Below are positions 23,980 through 32,751 of a DNA stretch of 64,000 nt, piece by piece. The DNA comes from Pedobacter sp. WC2423 (GTDB lineage Bacteria; Bacteroidota; Bacteroidia; Sphingobacteriales; Sphingobacteriaceae). The stretch covers positions 3,534,001 through 3,598,000 of the forward strand of contig NZ_CP162005.1 in the NCBI RefSeq assembly GCF_040822065.1, read 5' to 3'. The notes beneath the pieces were generated by a model. The model did not search any database. It saw only the letters and a program-made list of their open reading frames with translations, and was not told the origin of the DNA. Made by a program: the position numbers and the translations under genes. How positions within the stretch are numbered: position 1 is the first letter of the stretch; every line of letters starts with the position of its first letter.

Positions 23980-24487
23980 TTATTTCTGATCAAGAAAATT
24001 TGACGGATATAAAATTTGTCCATGCTTTTGCGCAATAGCCTGCAATTTTTTAATGGATTCAGAGTCCATTGGTGGCGGCGGAAGAAATTCGCCGGGAGTT
24101 GCAGGCTGCCCTATTTCTTCAAAAAACTCTTCTAACCCGGCAGGTACAACTATACAAAGCAACTTGGCGACCAGATCGCTAACATTTTTAAAATAATGTA
24201 CAATGCCTCCTTCTGGCACAACAACAAAAGAACCTTTTTTTGCGGTATAGGATCCCGCCTCGGAATGAACTTCCACTTCACCCTCGACAATATAAAAGGA
24301 CTCGTAAAAATTGGCATGGGAATGTGGACCGGGGGCCGTTTTGAGGAGGTACCAGCATTTCAATTGTTGAAAATGCGCCGTTGGTTTGTTTGCCCGAAAC
24401 GAGTACCCGGTAATTACCGCCCGCTACTGATAGTATTTCTCCACCGGTAGGGTCTACTGTAATTGGTGTTGGTTTTGAGGTTTCCAT
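23980..24487 (-). pseudogene. Cupin-domain protein gene split by a single-base frameshift
   Basis: Two overlapping minus-strand frames encode one cupin of about 169 residues. The first (from 24487, ending at 24278) gives ITVDPTGGEILSVAGGNYRV through IEMLVPP. The second gives PGPHSHANFYESFYIVEGEV to the stop at 23980. They join if one base is removed from the run of five G at 24331-24335 (C on the coding strand), which restores NGPGPHSHA, the usual metal-binding cupin motif. The gene is therefore inactivated by a homopolymer slip or carries a sequencing error. Intact, it would be a small single-cupin protein of unknown substrate. Confidence 0.82.
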
Positions 24488-24819
24488 ATGTTCTGTTTAA
24501 GGTTTGAATTAATGTGCTTTTCTCTGAAATTTAAATTATAAGCTGATCAGGCTGAATTGTGTCAGAAATGTTGTGGTAATCATATTTTCATGTACCTGTT
24601 CAGTAGCTTTTTCAACTTTTATAATAGGTATGAATTAAAACACTGAATATATAAATTGACAAATATTATACAATATTCAATATTTTCAGCGTTAATCTGC
24701 AAATCGTATCTAACAAAATACCGGGCATTAAAAGAAAGAAGGCATTAAAGTAAGTAACTTTTATAAACTTTTTTTTAAAAATTAACGGCTACCTATTTAA
24801 AAACATTAATCAATCAATT
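24488..24819. other. AT-rich intergenic region
   Basis: About 330 bases between a divergent pair of genes. No gene, strong hairpin or full consensus promoter was found; it presumably contains the promoter of the GH30 gene. Confidence 0.45.
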
Positions 24820-26022
24820 ATGAAATTTAAAATTCATTTTATCGCCATTACCGCATTTTTGCTGTTTGGCTGTTCAAAAGAAAAGCAGCAAAATCAAGAA
24901 AACGCTGATTCGAAGATCGCTGATTCGCAGGTACAAGGACTCGCATCTATTGATGGCAATACCTCTTATCAAACCATTGATGGATTAGGCTTTTCCAGCG
25001 CATGGTGTGGCACGCTTACTACAGCCAAAAACGATGCACTTTATAATACACTGGGCTTTTCTTTGTTAAGGGTACGTTTCGACCAGAATAATGACTGGGC
25101 CGATGAAACAAATAATGCCGCGGCAGCGCACGCCAGGGGTGCTAAAGTATTAGGCTGTCCCTGGAAAATACCTACAGCTTACCGATCAGGCAATACTATT
25201 CCATCTAACCAGTATGTTAATTTCTGCAATTGGCTGGGTAGTGCTGCCTCAACAATAAAATGTGATTTTGTATCTATAAAAAATGAGCCCGATGGCTCTT
25301 CGGAAGATGGCAATCTGGATGGATACCAGATACGTGATATTATTAAAGCAGGCGGATCAAATATTGGCAAACCTATTGTTTGTTCCGATGCTATTAATTT
25401 TAACGATATTTATACTGACCCGATACTGAACGATGCCACCGCTGCCTCTAAAGTTTCTTATGTTTCCGGACACCTTTACGGTAATGGCAATTATGTACAT
25501 CAGAATGCATTAAATAAAGGAAAGCGTGTTTGGATGACAGAATACTATGTTTCCAATAGCCGTGACAATATGGATAACTGTTTAGTTTTAGCTAAAAACA
25601 TTAGTGATTGTATGAACAACAAATTTAGTGCTTACTACTTTTGGTGGGTTAATGATAATGATGCAAGTGTTAACCTGGTTAATCAAAGCGGTACAATTTA
25701 TAAAGCCGGCTACACTGGCGGCCAGTTTGCCAAATGGATAAGACCTGGAAAACAAAGAATAGCGTGCACCTATAATCCTGTCTCTAACGTTTATATAACA
25801 GCTTACAGTGGAGGCGGATTGGTAATAGTAGCTATTAATACAGGAACTTCAGCAGTAAGTCAGTCTTTTTCAGTTGCTAACGTTAGCGGTGTTAATTCGC
25901 TGAATATTAATCGCACATCGACTAATGAAAACATGTCTTCGATAGGATCCGTTGCCGTTTCAGGCAATGCATTTAAGTATACGCTTCCTGCCAAAAGTAT
26001 TACTACTTTTCATCAATTTTAG
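24820..26022 (+). CDS. GH30-family glycosidase lipoprotein (xylanase/glucuronoxylanase-like)
   Basis: A 400-residue lipoprotein (lipobox LFGC, Cys18). The catalytic barrel begins with YQTIDGLGFSSAWCG, contains the acid/base Glu156 in SIKNEPD and the nucleophile Glu241 in WMTEYY, and is followed by a small beta domain with repeated strands ending KSITTFHQF. Both catalytic Glu and the NEP motif are typical of GH30; the size and the absence of an extra domain fit the subgroup that cuts glucuronoxylan. The substrate is inferred from family resemblance. Its terminator is very strong. Confidence 0.87.
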   Translation: MKFKIHFIAITAFLLFGCSKEKQQNQENADSKIADSQVQGLASIDGNTSYQTIDGLGFSSAWCGTLTTAKNDALYNTLGFSLLRVRFDQNNDWADETNNAAAAHARGAKVLGCPWKIPTAYRSGNTIPSNQYVNFCNWLGSAASTIKCDFVSIKNEPDGSSEDGNLDGYQIRDIIKAGGSNIGKPIVCSDAINFNDIYTDPILNDATAASKVSYVSGHLYGNGNYVHQNALNKGKRVWMTEYYVSNSRDNMDNCLVLAKNISDCMNNKFSAYYFWWVNDNDASVNLVNQSGTIYKAGYTGGQFAKWIRPGKQRIACTYNPVSNVYITAYSGGGLVIVAINTGTSAVSQSFSVANVSGVNSLNINRTSTNENMSSIGSVAVSGNAFKYTLPAKSITTFHQF

Positions 26023-26049
26023 CCAGCAGTACGTTTTATTGAAGTAAAC

Positions 26050-26097
26050 AACAATAATGTCACATGCCACCTCCGGAGGCATGTGACATTATTGTTT
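26050..26097 (+). terminator. Perfect 19-bp hairpin terminator
   Basis: AACAATAATGTCACATGCC and GGCATGTGACATTATTGTT pair perfectly around a 9-base loop that includes part of the palindrome CCTCCGGAGG; TTTT ends the 3' arm. Confidence 0.88.
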
Positions 26098-26293
26098 TGT
26101 GCCTCCAGATCAATAGATTGTTTCCTTTTGCCCGGTACAGAACTTTTGAAACAACCTGTACTCCAAACTGCTGCTTTAAAAATGAAATCGTCCTGGATTC
26201 CCTTTGAAAATTTACCCGTTAAACTTCCCATAATAAATATCTTTTCACCAATGTAAGCCATTAGCGTTAAAGATTATCCTGATGCGTAAAAAA

Positions 26294-26341
26294 TGTCCGC
26301 AATTGTCCGCAGCTGTCTGCAATTGTCCGCTTTGTCCGTGG
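26294..26341. repeat. Short tandem repeat, five units of TGTCCGC(AAT)
   Basis: TGTCCGCAAT, TGTCCGCAGC, TGTCTGCAAT, TGTCCGCTT and TGTCCGTGG follow one another with a 10-10-10-9 spacing. There are no spacers, so this is not a CRISPR array. No gene overlaps it. Confidence 0.85.
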
Positions 26342-26444
26342 GTTAGTCAAAGGGAAAATTATAATTTCATTCATCTTCAACTAGTTATGGTTGGGTTGTG
26401 CCTGAGTGGTGGTCGGGATGACACCAGGTTGTAAACGGGCTGTA

Positions 26445-26500
26445 AGCATGCCAGGTCTAAGTCATTTCAACTAGTTGTTTTGACTTAGAGTTGCCATGCT
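26445..26500. repeat. 56-bp imperfect palindrome (REP-like)
   Basis: The arms begin AGCATGCCAGGTCTAAGTCA and end TGACTTAGAGTTGCCATGCT, pairing at 17 of 20 positions. The centre is the perfect palindrome CAACTAGTTG (26468-26477) flanked by TTT on both sides. A second CAACTAGTT lies at 26378-26386. It could be a REP-type element, a regulator site or an attachment or recombination site. Confidence 0.75.
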
Positions 26501-26534
26501 CTCGCGTTACTTTAGCACTGCTCTTACCCTAACG

Positions 26535-26567
26535 AGTACTCAGGCAGTACTCAGGCAGTACCCGGAC
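26535..26567. repeat. 11-bp tandem repeat, three units
   Basis: AGTACTCAGGC occurs twice in tandem, followed by the variant AGTACCCGGAC. It lies 35 bases beyond the large palindrome in the same gene-free stretch. Confidence 0.82.
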
Positions 26568-26764
26568 GATATAGCTTTATGATTTAGCTATTTTGAATTT
26601 ATTTACGAACAGCCCGGCCTTGTTTCCCCTGAGTCATTCCCAGGCAAATTGAAAGCTTTCAGCGCAACTTCCAGAGGCATAAGAGCATCCGTGACAGCAA
26701 AGACTTTCTGTTGAGCGTGTCAAAAATTTATGCTTAAAAAAGAGCCTGCTCCAAAAGTTTATGA

Positions 26765-26796
26765 CTTGATCGTTGATCCACTTGATCCTTGATCAC
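26765..26796. repeat. 16-bp tandem pair containing four TTGATC
   Basis: CTTGATCGTTGATCCA is followed by CTTGATCCTTGATCAC, giving TTGATC at 26766, 26773, 26782 and 26789. It may be a binding site or a slipped repeat; no gene is near except the tRNA terminator downstream. Confidence 0.7.
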
Positions 26797-26832
26797 TAAA
26801 TATGAAAATGCCAGCAAATTTCCCCTAAAAGC

Positions 26833-26865
26833 AAAAATCCCGCTCTACTTATCGTAAAGCGGGAT
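26833..26865 (-). terminator. Terminator of the tRNA-fMet/tRNA-Glu pair 1
   Basis: On the minus strand ATCCCGCT and AGCGGGAT form an 8-bp stem followed by TTTTT, directly downstream of tRNA-Glu copy 1. Confidence 0.82.
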
Positions 26866-26867
26866 CG

Positions 26868-26939
26868 TAGCCCGTAGGGGAATCGAACCCCTATTTCCAG
26901 AATGAAAATCTGGCGTCCTAACCGGTAGACGAACGGGCC
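26868..26939 (-). tRNA. tRNA-Glu(TTC), copy 1
   Basis: The minus strand folds into a cloverleaf with acceptor GGCCCGT/ACGGGCT, anticodon stem CCAGA/TCTGG with anticodon TTC, and T arm AGGGGTTCGATTCCCCT. The D loop is CCGG-type, unlike copy 2. Confidence 0.95.
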
Positions 26940-26980
26940 ATTTCAAAGCGACCAACCTTTGCAGGTTATGCTTCTCCAGG

Positions 26981-27053
<73 letters not shown>

Positions 27054-27250
27054 CTATATACTTAACAAACAGGCCTTCAGAGGCTAATACTACTGTTTTT
27101 TAAAGTGATGCAAACATAGGGTTATTTTTCAAAAACCGCAAATATTAACAATAAATACTTATATTATTTTTAAAAAACAACCCTATCCCCTTAATTCACA
27201 GACAGATCTAATTTCTATTTTTATATTAAAAAATAGAAATTTTGCTTATG

Positions 27251-27946
27251 TTAATATAGAATTAACCTCAAATATCCATTTTCAACGTTCTTTTTAACCT
27301 TTTCTTCCTGGTCAAAAACGACAGCATTGAATTTTGCTTCCAGCAAATAAGTACCATTTGTTAATTTAACGCAGCGAATAATTTCGAATCTTGACTGTCG
27401 CTGACTCTCTAAAGTTATAGCAGTCGGACTTCCTATAGAAACTTTGCTATACGTAGAAAAATCTTCACTTGTATACAGATCAATAGCTACACCATTTTGC
27501 GTATGCTCTCTTTTATAATCAATAGGGTAACTATAATTTCCAGGCTGAAAAAGATCCAGTCCATTTTTCGGTGTAAAAAAAGCCAGCACATTTTTCTCCA
27601 TTTCTTTCTTATTGTATTTTTTAGCAAAAGAAATATTGATTCTTGCATCATACTCCTTTGAGTTGAAATCATAACCTCTGCTGAACATTACAGAATCTTT
27701 ATCGCCAGAATAATAACTTGTTCCCTTTACAAAAGAGTCCAACTTAAAATTGGGTTGCGCATTTCCAATCTGAAAACCATTCTGACGCGTAAAGGAATAA
27801 GACTTACCATCCATCTGATAAGCACAAGAATCTCCCAGTGCTAATAAAGGATCGGGTTTTATTTCCAAAGGTGCGGGGTCGTCCTTTTTACAGGCTGCGA
27901 ATAAACATAGAGCAAAAACACCACACCAAAACGGAGAAATCTTCAT
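27251..27946 (-). CDS. Hypothetical lipoprotein between tRNA pairs
   Basis: A 231-residue protein with a lipobox (LCLFAACKK) and a mature part of mixed beta character (SCAYQMDGKSYSFTR, SRFEIIRCVKL) without a recognised motif; SCAY and IIRC may form a disulfide. It stands alone between tRNA pair 1 and tRNA pair 2, with AT-rich flanks. Together with tRNA pair 2 it lies between the two copies of the 193-bp tRNA repeat. I do not recognise the family; many Pedobacter-like genomes carry such small lipoproteins. Confidence 0.72.
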   Translation of the reverse strand: MKISPFWCGVFALCLFAACKKDDPAPLEIKPDPLLALGDSCAYQMDGKSYSFTRQNGFQIGNAQPNFKLDSFVKGTSYYSGDKDSVMFSRGYDFNSKEYDARINISFAKKYNKKEMEKNVLAFFTPKNGLDLFQPGNYSYPIDYKREHTQNGVAIDLYTSEDFSTYSKVSIGSPTAITLESQRQSRFEIIRCVKLTNGTYLLEAKFNAVVFDQEEKVKKNVENGYLRLILY

Positions 27947-28116
27947 AAACTGAACTTGTATTTATTTTTATATAATAGCAATCATTCTTTCGAACAGCCA
28001 AATATATAACTATAAAGCAACTAATCCTCTTGAAGACAAAAATTACAAAGGGCAACACAAAAACCAGAAGATCATTAAAGATTTTTTTCACCAAAGAAAC
28101 AAGATGAAAATTTGAG

Positions 28117-28188
28117 TAGCCCGTAGGGGAATCGAACCCCTGTTACCAGAATGAAAATCTGGCGTCCTCACCCCTAGACGAACGGGCC
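28117..28188 (-). tRNA. tRNA-Glu(TTC), copy 2 (divergent D and variable loops)
   Basis: It has the same acceptor, anticodon and T arms as copies 1 and 3, but a GGGGTGA-type D loop and TAAC in the variable region in place of AAAT. This is the more usual tRNA-Glu form. Confidence 0.95.
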
Positions 28189-28232
28189 ATAAATTAAAGC
28201 GCTTAACTTTTAAGGGTTAAACGCTTTCCAGG

Positions 28233-28305
<73 letters not shown>

Positions 28306-28318
28306 CTATGTTTTAATC

Positions 28319-28347
28319 AAAAAAGGCCAGTATGTAACCAGCCTTTT
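28319..28347 (-). terminator. Terminator after tRNA pair 3
   Basis: AAAAGGC and GCCTTTT pair around a 13-base loop; on the minus strand the stem is followed by a run of T. Confidence 0.65.
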
Positions 28348-28353
28348 CTTTTG

Positions 28354-28425
28354 TAGCCCGTAGGGGAATCGAACCCCTATTTCCAGAATGAAAATCTGGC
28401 GTCCTAACCGGTAGACGAACGGGCC
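28354..28425 (-). tRNA. tRNA-Glu(TTC), copy 3
   Basis: It is identical to copy 1, with the CCGG-type D loop and TTC anticodon. Confidence 0.95.
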
Positions 28426-28466
28426 ATTTCAAAGCGACCAACCTTTGCAGGTTATGCTTCTCCAGG

Positions 28467-28539
<73 letters not shown>

Positions 28540-28650
28540 CTATATTTACAATTTAAAACTATAAAAGATTAAATCTTCCTTTGTTTTAAATTGGTCTGCA
28601 AAGATATATTTCGTTTCTTTGCAATGCAAATTTATTTTAAAAAAAATTCA

Positions 28651-29529
28651 ATGTCGCATAAAGCAGGTTTTGTAAGCATAATAGGAAAGCCAAATGTTGG
28701 TAAATCCACGTTAATGAATGCCCTGGTGGGGGAAAAGCTATCGATCATCACTCCGAAGGCCCAAACTACCCGTCACCGTATTCTTGGAATTGTCAATGAA
28801 GAAGATTCACAAATTGTTTTTTCAGACACACCCGGCATCATAAAACCACGTTATGGACTACAGGATTCAATGATGAATTTTGTCAAAGGAGCATTAAGTG
28901 ATGCAGATTTAATTTTATTCGTCACAGACATCAACGAACAACATGATGAAAATGATGTACTGGAAAAAATAATCAATACCACTATCCCTATGATTGTACT
29001 GATCAATAAAATTGATGGTGCAACGCAGGAACAGGTAGAAGAGAAACAAGCCTACTGGCAGGAGCTCTTAAAACCAAAACATATTTATGCAATCTCCGCC
29101 TTACATCAATATAACCTGGATGGAATTATGGAAAGAATCTTAGAATACCTTCCCATACACCCACCCTACTATGATAAAGGTGACCTGACAGATAAGACCC
29201 AGCGTTTCTTTGTTTCTGAGATTATCAGAGAGAAAATCTTCAACAATTACCAGAAAGAAATCCCTTACAGTACAGAAGTAGTGATCACTTCTTTTAAAGA
29301 AGAAGAGAAAATCACCAGGATCAGTGCAGAAATTATCGTAGAACGTGACTCACAGAAAAACATTCTGATTGGTAAAGGTGGTGCTATGCTGAAAAAGGTT
29401 GGTACTGAAGCACGTAAGGATATTGAGAAGTTTTTAGATCAGAAAGTCTTCCTTGAAACCTTCGTAAAGGTACTTCCGGACTGGCGTAGTAAAAAGAACT
29501 ATTTAAAAAGTTTCGGGTACGAAAATTAA
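28651..29529 (+). CDS. era: GTPase Era
   Basis: A 292-residue essential GTPase that binds the 3' end of 16S rRNA during 30S assembly. The GTPase domain has G1 GKPNVGKST, G3 SDTPGI and G4 NKID. The KH domain in the last 100 residues contains ILIGKGGAMLKKVGTEARKD. The start at ATG 28651 (MSHKAGFVSIIG) matches the family; an in-frame start 60 bases upstream would give an extra 20-residue tail unknown in Era. It is followed by der 46 bases later. Both act in ribosome assembly. Confidence 0.96.
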   Translation: MSHKAGFVSIIGKPNVGKSTLMNALVGEKLSIITPKAQTTRHRILGIVNEEDSQIVFSDTPGIIKPRYGLQDSMMNFVKGALSDADLILFVTDINEQHDENDVLEKIINTTIPMIVLINKIDGATQEQVEEKQAYWQELLKPKHIYAISALHQYNLDGIMERILEYLPIHPPYYDKGDLTDKTQRFFVSEIIREKIFNNYQKEIPYSTEVVITSFKEEEKITRISAEIIVERDSQKNILIGKGGAMLKKVGTEARKDIEKFLDQKVFLETFVKVLPDWRSKKNYLKSFGYEN

Positions 29530-29575
29530 ACCTACCTTTGCAACCCCTTAATAATTAATACAATTCACAAAACAC

Positions 29576-30877
29576 ATGAGTAACATTATCGCAATCGTCG
29601 GAAGACCAAACGTAGGCAAATCTACCCTTTTTAATCGCTTAACTGAAAGTCGTAAAGCAATTGTTGATGATTTCAGTGGTGTAACACGCGATCGCCATTA
29701 TGGCGTTGCTGAATGGACACACAAACAATTTACTGTAATTGACACAGGAGGTTATGTAGCAAATTCTGAAGATCTGTTTGAAGCGGCAATCCGCGAACAA
29801 GTAGTTATCGCGATCGAAGAAGCTTCCGTTATCCTGTTTATGGTTGACGTAATCACTGGAATTACAGATTTAGATGATGAAATAGCACAGCTATTACGCC
29901 GCAGTAAAAAACCGGTTTTCATTGTCGTAAATAAAGTAGACAATACTTCATTAGAAAATGATGCAGCTGTATTCTACGGATTTGGCCTTGGAGATATTTA
30001 TTCGATCTCTTCGATGACAGGTTCAGGTACAGGTGACTTACTGGATGACGTGATCTCACATTTTGAAGATGACGTAGTCGAAGAAAATGCTTTACCAAAA
30101 CTGACTATAGTCGGCAGACCAAATGTGGGTAAATCTTCCCTGATCAACGCCTTAATGGGCCAGGATAGAAATATTGTTACCCCAATTGCAGGTACAACAC
30201 GTGATTCCATCCATATTCACTACAATCAGTTCGGACATGAATTTATGTTCATCGACACCGCAGGGCTTCGTAAAAAAACAAAAGTAAAAGAGAACATCGA
30301 GTTTTATTCTGTAATGCGTACTATCAAGGCTCTTGAAGAGGCTGATGTGGTATTGCTAATGATAGATGCTGTTGATGGCTTAGAATCTCAGGACGTTAAT
30401 ATTTTCCACTTAGCAGAGAAGAACAAAAAAGGTATCGTAATTCTGGTTAACAAATGGGATTTGGTAGAGAAAGATCATAAAACGATGAAAGCTTTCGAAG
30501 AACAGATTCGTGTTAAATTACAACCTTTCACAGATATCCCAATCGTATTCACTTCAGTATTGAGCAAACAACGTATTTTCAAAGCAGTTGAGACGGCATT
30601 AGAAGTGTTCAAAAACAGAGGAAAGAAAATTCCTACCTCGAAACTGAACGATGTGATGCTTCCGATCATTGAAAAATATCCGCCACCAGCATTAAAAGGA
30701 AAATACATTAAAGTAAAATACGTGACGCAGATCAATGCAACTTCACCAATGTTTGCTTTCTTCTGTAACCTTCCTCAATATATCAAAGAACCGTATAAAC
30801 GTTTCATTGAGAATAAATTACGTGAGAACTTCGACTTTAGCGGAGCACCAATCCAGATCTACTTCAGACAGAAATAG
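29576..30877 (+). CDS. der: GTPase Der (EngA)
   Basis: A 433-residue tandem GTPase needed for 50S ribosome assembly. It has two G domains (G1 [11 protein letters not shown] near residue 8 and [11 protein letters not shown] near 181, each with its DTGG or DTAG and NKVD or NKWD motif) and a C-terminal KH-like domain ending [19 protein letters not shown] element at 29533-29540 between era and der could be its own promoter, though a -33 TTG is not evident. The strong terminator at 30897 ends the unit. Confidence 0.97.
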   Translation: MSNIIAIVGRPNVGKSTLFNRLTESRKAIVDDFSGVTRDRHYGVAEWTHKQFTVIDTGGYVANSEDLFEAAIREQVVIAIEEASVILFMVDVITGITDLDDEIAQLLRRSKKPVFIVVNKVDNTSLENDAAVFYGFGLGDIYSISSMTGSGTGDLLDDVISHFEDDVVEENALPKLTIVGRPNVGKSSLINALMGQDRNIVTPIAGTTRDSIHIHYNQFGHEFMFIDTAGLRKKTKVKENIEFYSVMRTIKALEEADVVLLMIDAVDGLESQDVNIFHLAEKNKKGIVILVNKWDLVEKDHKTMKAFEEQIRVKLQPFTDIPIVFTSVLSKQRIFKAVETALEVFKNRGKKIPTSKLNDVMLPIIEKYPPPALKGKYIKVKYVTQINATSPMFAFFCNLPQYIKEPYKRFIENKLRENFDFSGAPIQIYFRQK

Positions 30878-30896
30878 AAACTGAAAATCATCAACA

Positions 30897-30927
30897 AGCG
30901 GTATTAGATTTAATACCGCTTTTTTTA
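30897..30927 (+). terminator. Intrinsic terminator after der
   Basis: AGCGGTATTA and TAATACCGCT pair perfectly around GATT, followed by a run of T. Confidence 0.93.
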
Positions 30928-30953
30928 TGCCTGAAAAAATGGTTTAATCTTAT

Positions 30954-32579
30954 TTATTGCATGCTTGAAAGCGCCTGCTTCACCATAGTGTCATTTAAGT
31001 TCAAAGCCTTATAATAACCAGCTTCCCCTAAATGATACTTACACAGTAAAGCTTTCAGGTCACTATAAATAACCGGCTTTGCCGCAGCAAGCTGCCTGGG
31101 ATCAATCACAATATTTTTGCTTTGTATAAACTTCACAAAGTCTTTATAATCTGTATCACTGATACTGAAAGTTGCTAAATTCTGTTCCAGGTAAGCGGCA
31201 TTGTACCGGTTTGCCAATACGTCGAACACATAATCGAAAAGCACTTTTTTGGTCAATAACATCCCATAGAACTTATTCATTCCGGTCGTGTCCATTTTCA
31301 CATAAATATCCGGCTCAATACCGCCACCTGCAAAAACTTTTTTTCCCGAACCCGTTGTAAAAGCCAGGTTTCTTCTTAAACTATCTTTTGCAGCTACAGG
31401 TTTATCCGTCAGCTCTCCATCATTATAGCGATCATCAATCTCATTCTGGTAAGCTGTATACCCTTTTTTATAAGATTTCTGAATGCTGCGGCCTAAAGGG
31501 GTATAATATCTTGCAATAGTCAGATTCAGTGCAGAACCATCTCCAAAAGGAAACTGTTCCTGTACCAGTCCTTTTCCAAAGGAACGGCGTCCAATGATCA
31601 CCCCCCTATCCAGATCCTGAACAGCACCCGCCAGTATTTCACTCGCAGAAGCTGTATTTTCATTAATCAGCACAGCAAGCTTTCCATTTTCAAATTCCCC
31701 TCCCCCGGTTGCAATATAGTCTGTACGCGGCTCATGTTTCCCTTCGGTATAAACAATCAGTTTATTTTCCGGAAGAATCTGATTGGCCAGCCCCGTAGCC
31801 GCAGTTAAATAACCACCGCCATTATCCCGCAGGTCAAGTACCAGTTTTTTCATTCCCGCAGACTTTAGTGCTTTTACAGATTCTACAAAATCTTTATCGG
31901 TATTAGCGCCAAACTCACTGATCCGGATATACCCGGCATCTGCATTGATCATATAGGCAGCATCAATACTGCTCACACTCACTCTCCCCCTTTTGATCGT
32001 TAACGTCACCGGATGTGCAGCTCCGGTATGCAGTACGACCAGCTGAACCGGAGTTCCGCTTTTACCCTTGATCTTTCCGATCATTTTATCTTTAGTCAAA
32101 TGTTTACCACTGACAAACAAACTATCAATTTTCAAGATTTTATCACCCAGTTTCAGCCCTGCCTGTGCAGCCGGCCCATCTTTGATTACATTGGTTACCA
32201 GCAGTGTATCTTTAAGAATATAATATTCAATACCAATGCCCTGGAAATTACCTTCCAGCATATCAGCTTGTGCATTTGCTTTGACCGGAGGAAGATAAAC
32301 ACTGTGAGGATCCAGCTGGTGTAATAAACTATCAATTTCAAGGTGACTTAAAGTATCTGCATTAATCTCATCCACATAATTTCTATTGATCAGATTGATA
32401 ATTTCGTCTACTTTATTTGAATTTTTATCTGCAAACTGAACATTGTGCTGAAAGGTGAACCCCTGATCCTTTAAAAACTTATAACCCAAGAACATACCAC
32501 CTATTAATGTAACAGAATAAGTGATTGCGACAAGCAGGTTTTTACGGGTAGTTGGTTTCACTGAAGTAGGTTTGCACAA
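30954..32579 (-). CDS. S41-family C-terminal processing protease (CtpA-like)
   Basis: A 541-residue protein with an N-terminal membrane anchor (residues 14-34, LVAITYSVTLIGGMFLGYKF). A PDZ domain follows (about 95-180, GIGIEYYILKDTLLVTNVI ... GLKLGDKILKIDSLFV), then the S41 catalytic core with the Ser block ENTASASEILAGAVQD and the catalytic Lys in SFGKGLVQ. A C-terminal helical tail completes it. It would cut periplasmic proteins at unstructured C-termini. It converges with der. Confidence 0.94.
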   Translation of the reverse strand: MCKPTSVKPTTRKNLLVAITYSVTLIGGMFLGYKFLKDQGFTFQHNVQFADKNSNKVDEIINLINRNYVDEINADTLSHLEIDSLLHQLDPHSVYLPPVKANAQADMLEGNFQGIGIEYYILKDTLLVTNVIKDGPAAQAGLKLGDKILKIDSLFVSGKHLTKDKMIGKIKGKSGTPVQLVVLHTGAAHPVTLTIKRGRVSVSSIDAAYMINADAGYIRISEFGANTDKDFVESVKALKSAGMKKLVLDLRDNGGGYLTAATGLANQILPENKLIVYTEGKHEPRTDYIATGGGEFENGKLAVLINENTASASEILAGAVQDLDRGVIIGRRSFGKGLVQEQFPFGDGSALNLTIARYYTPLGRSIQKSYKKGYTAYQNEIDDRYNDGELTDKPVAAKDSLRRNLAFTTGSGKKVFAGGGIEPDIYVKMDTTGMNKFYGMLLTKKVLFDYVFDVLANRYNAAYLEQNLATFSISDTDYKDFVKFIQSKNIVIDPRQLAAAKPVIYSDLKALLCKYHLGEAGYYKALNLNDTMVKQALSSMQ

Positions 32580-32751
32580 AGTTATGAAATTACGCTGTTA
32601 ATTAAGCTACTAACCCCATTAGAATTGTAATTGTTTAAGATTTTATTATAATACTCATTTGTTTATAAATATTCAGCTGAAAATCTGCCCGAAATGCATT
32701 CATATTTCCCTGTTCAAAAGAAATTGACGAATTTTAACAAAAAAAGATAAA

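Noticed and set aside
26019..26261. 80-codon minus frame after the GH30 gene
   Set aside because: Its last part runs through the perfect terminator hairpin. The first 55 residues look somewhat coding-like, but there is no domain or context to support a gene.
26294..26341. CRISPR-like repeat array
   Set aside because: The units are contiguous 9-10-mers without spacers and no cas gene is near.
27210..27241. 13-bp AT-only hairpin behind the lipoprotein gene, considered as a terminator
   Set aside because: The stem is almost entirely A/T and no T-run follows on the minus strand, so a terminator call is not supported.
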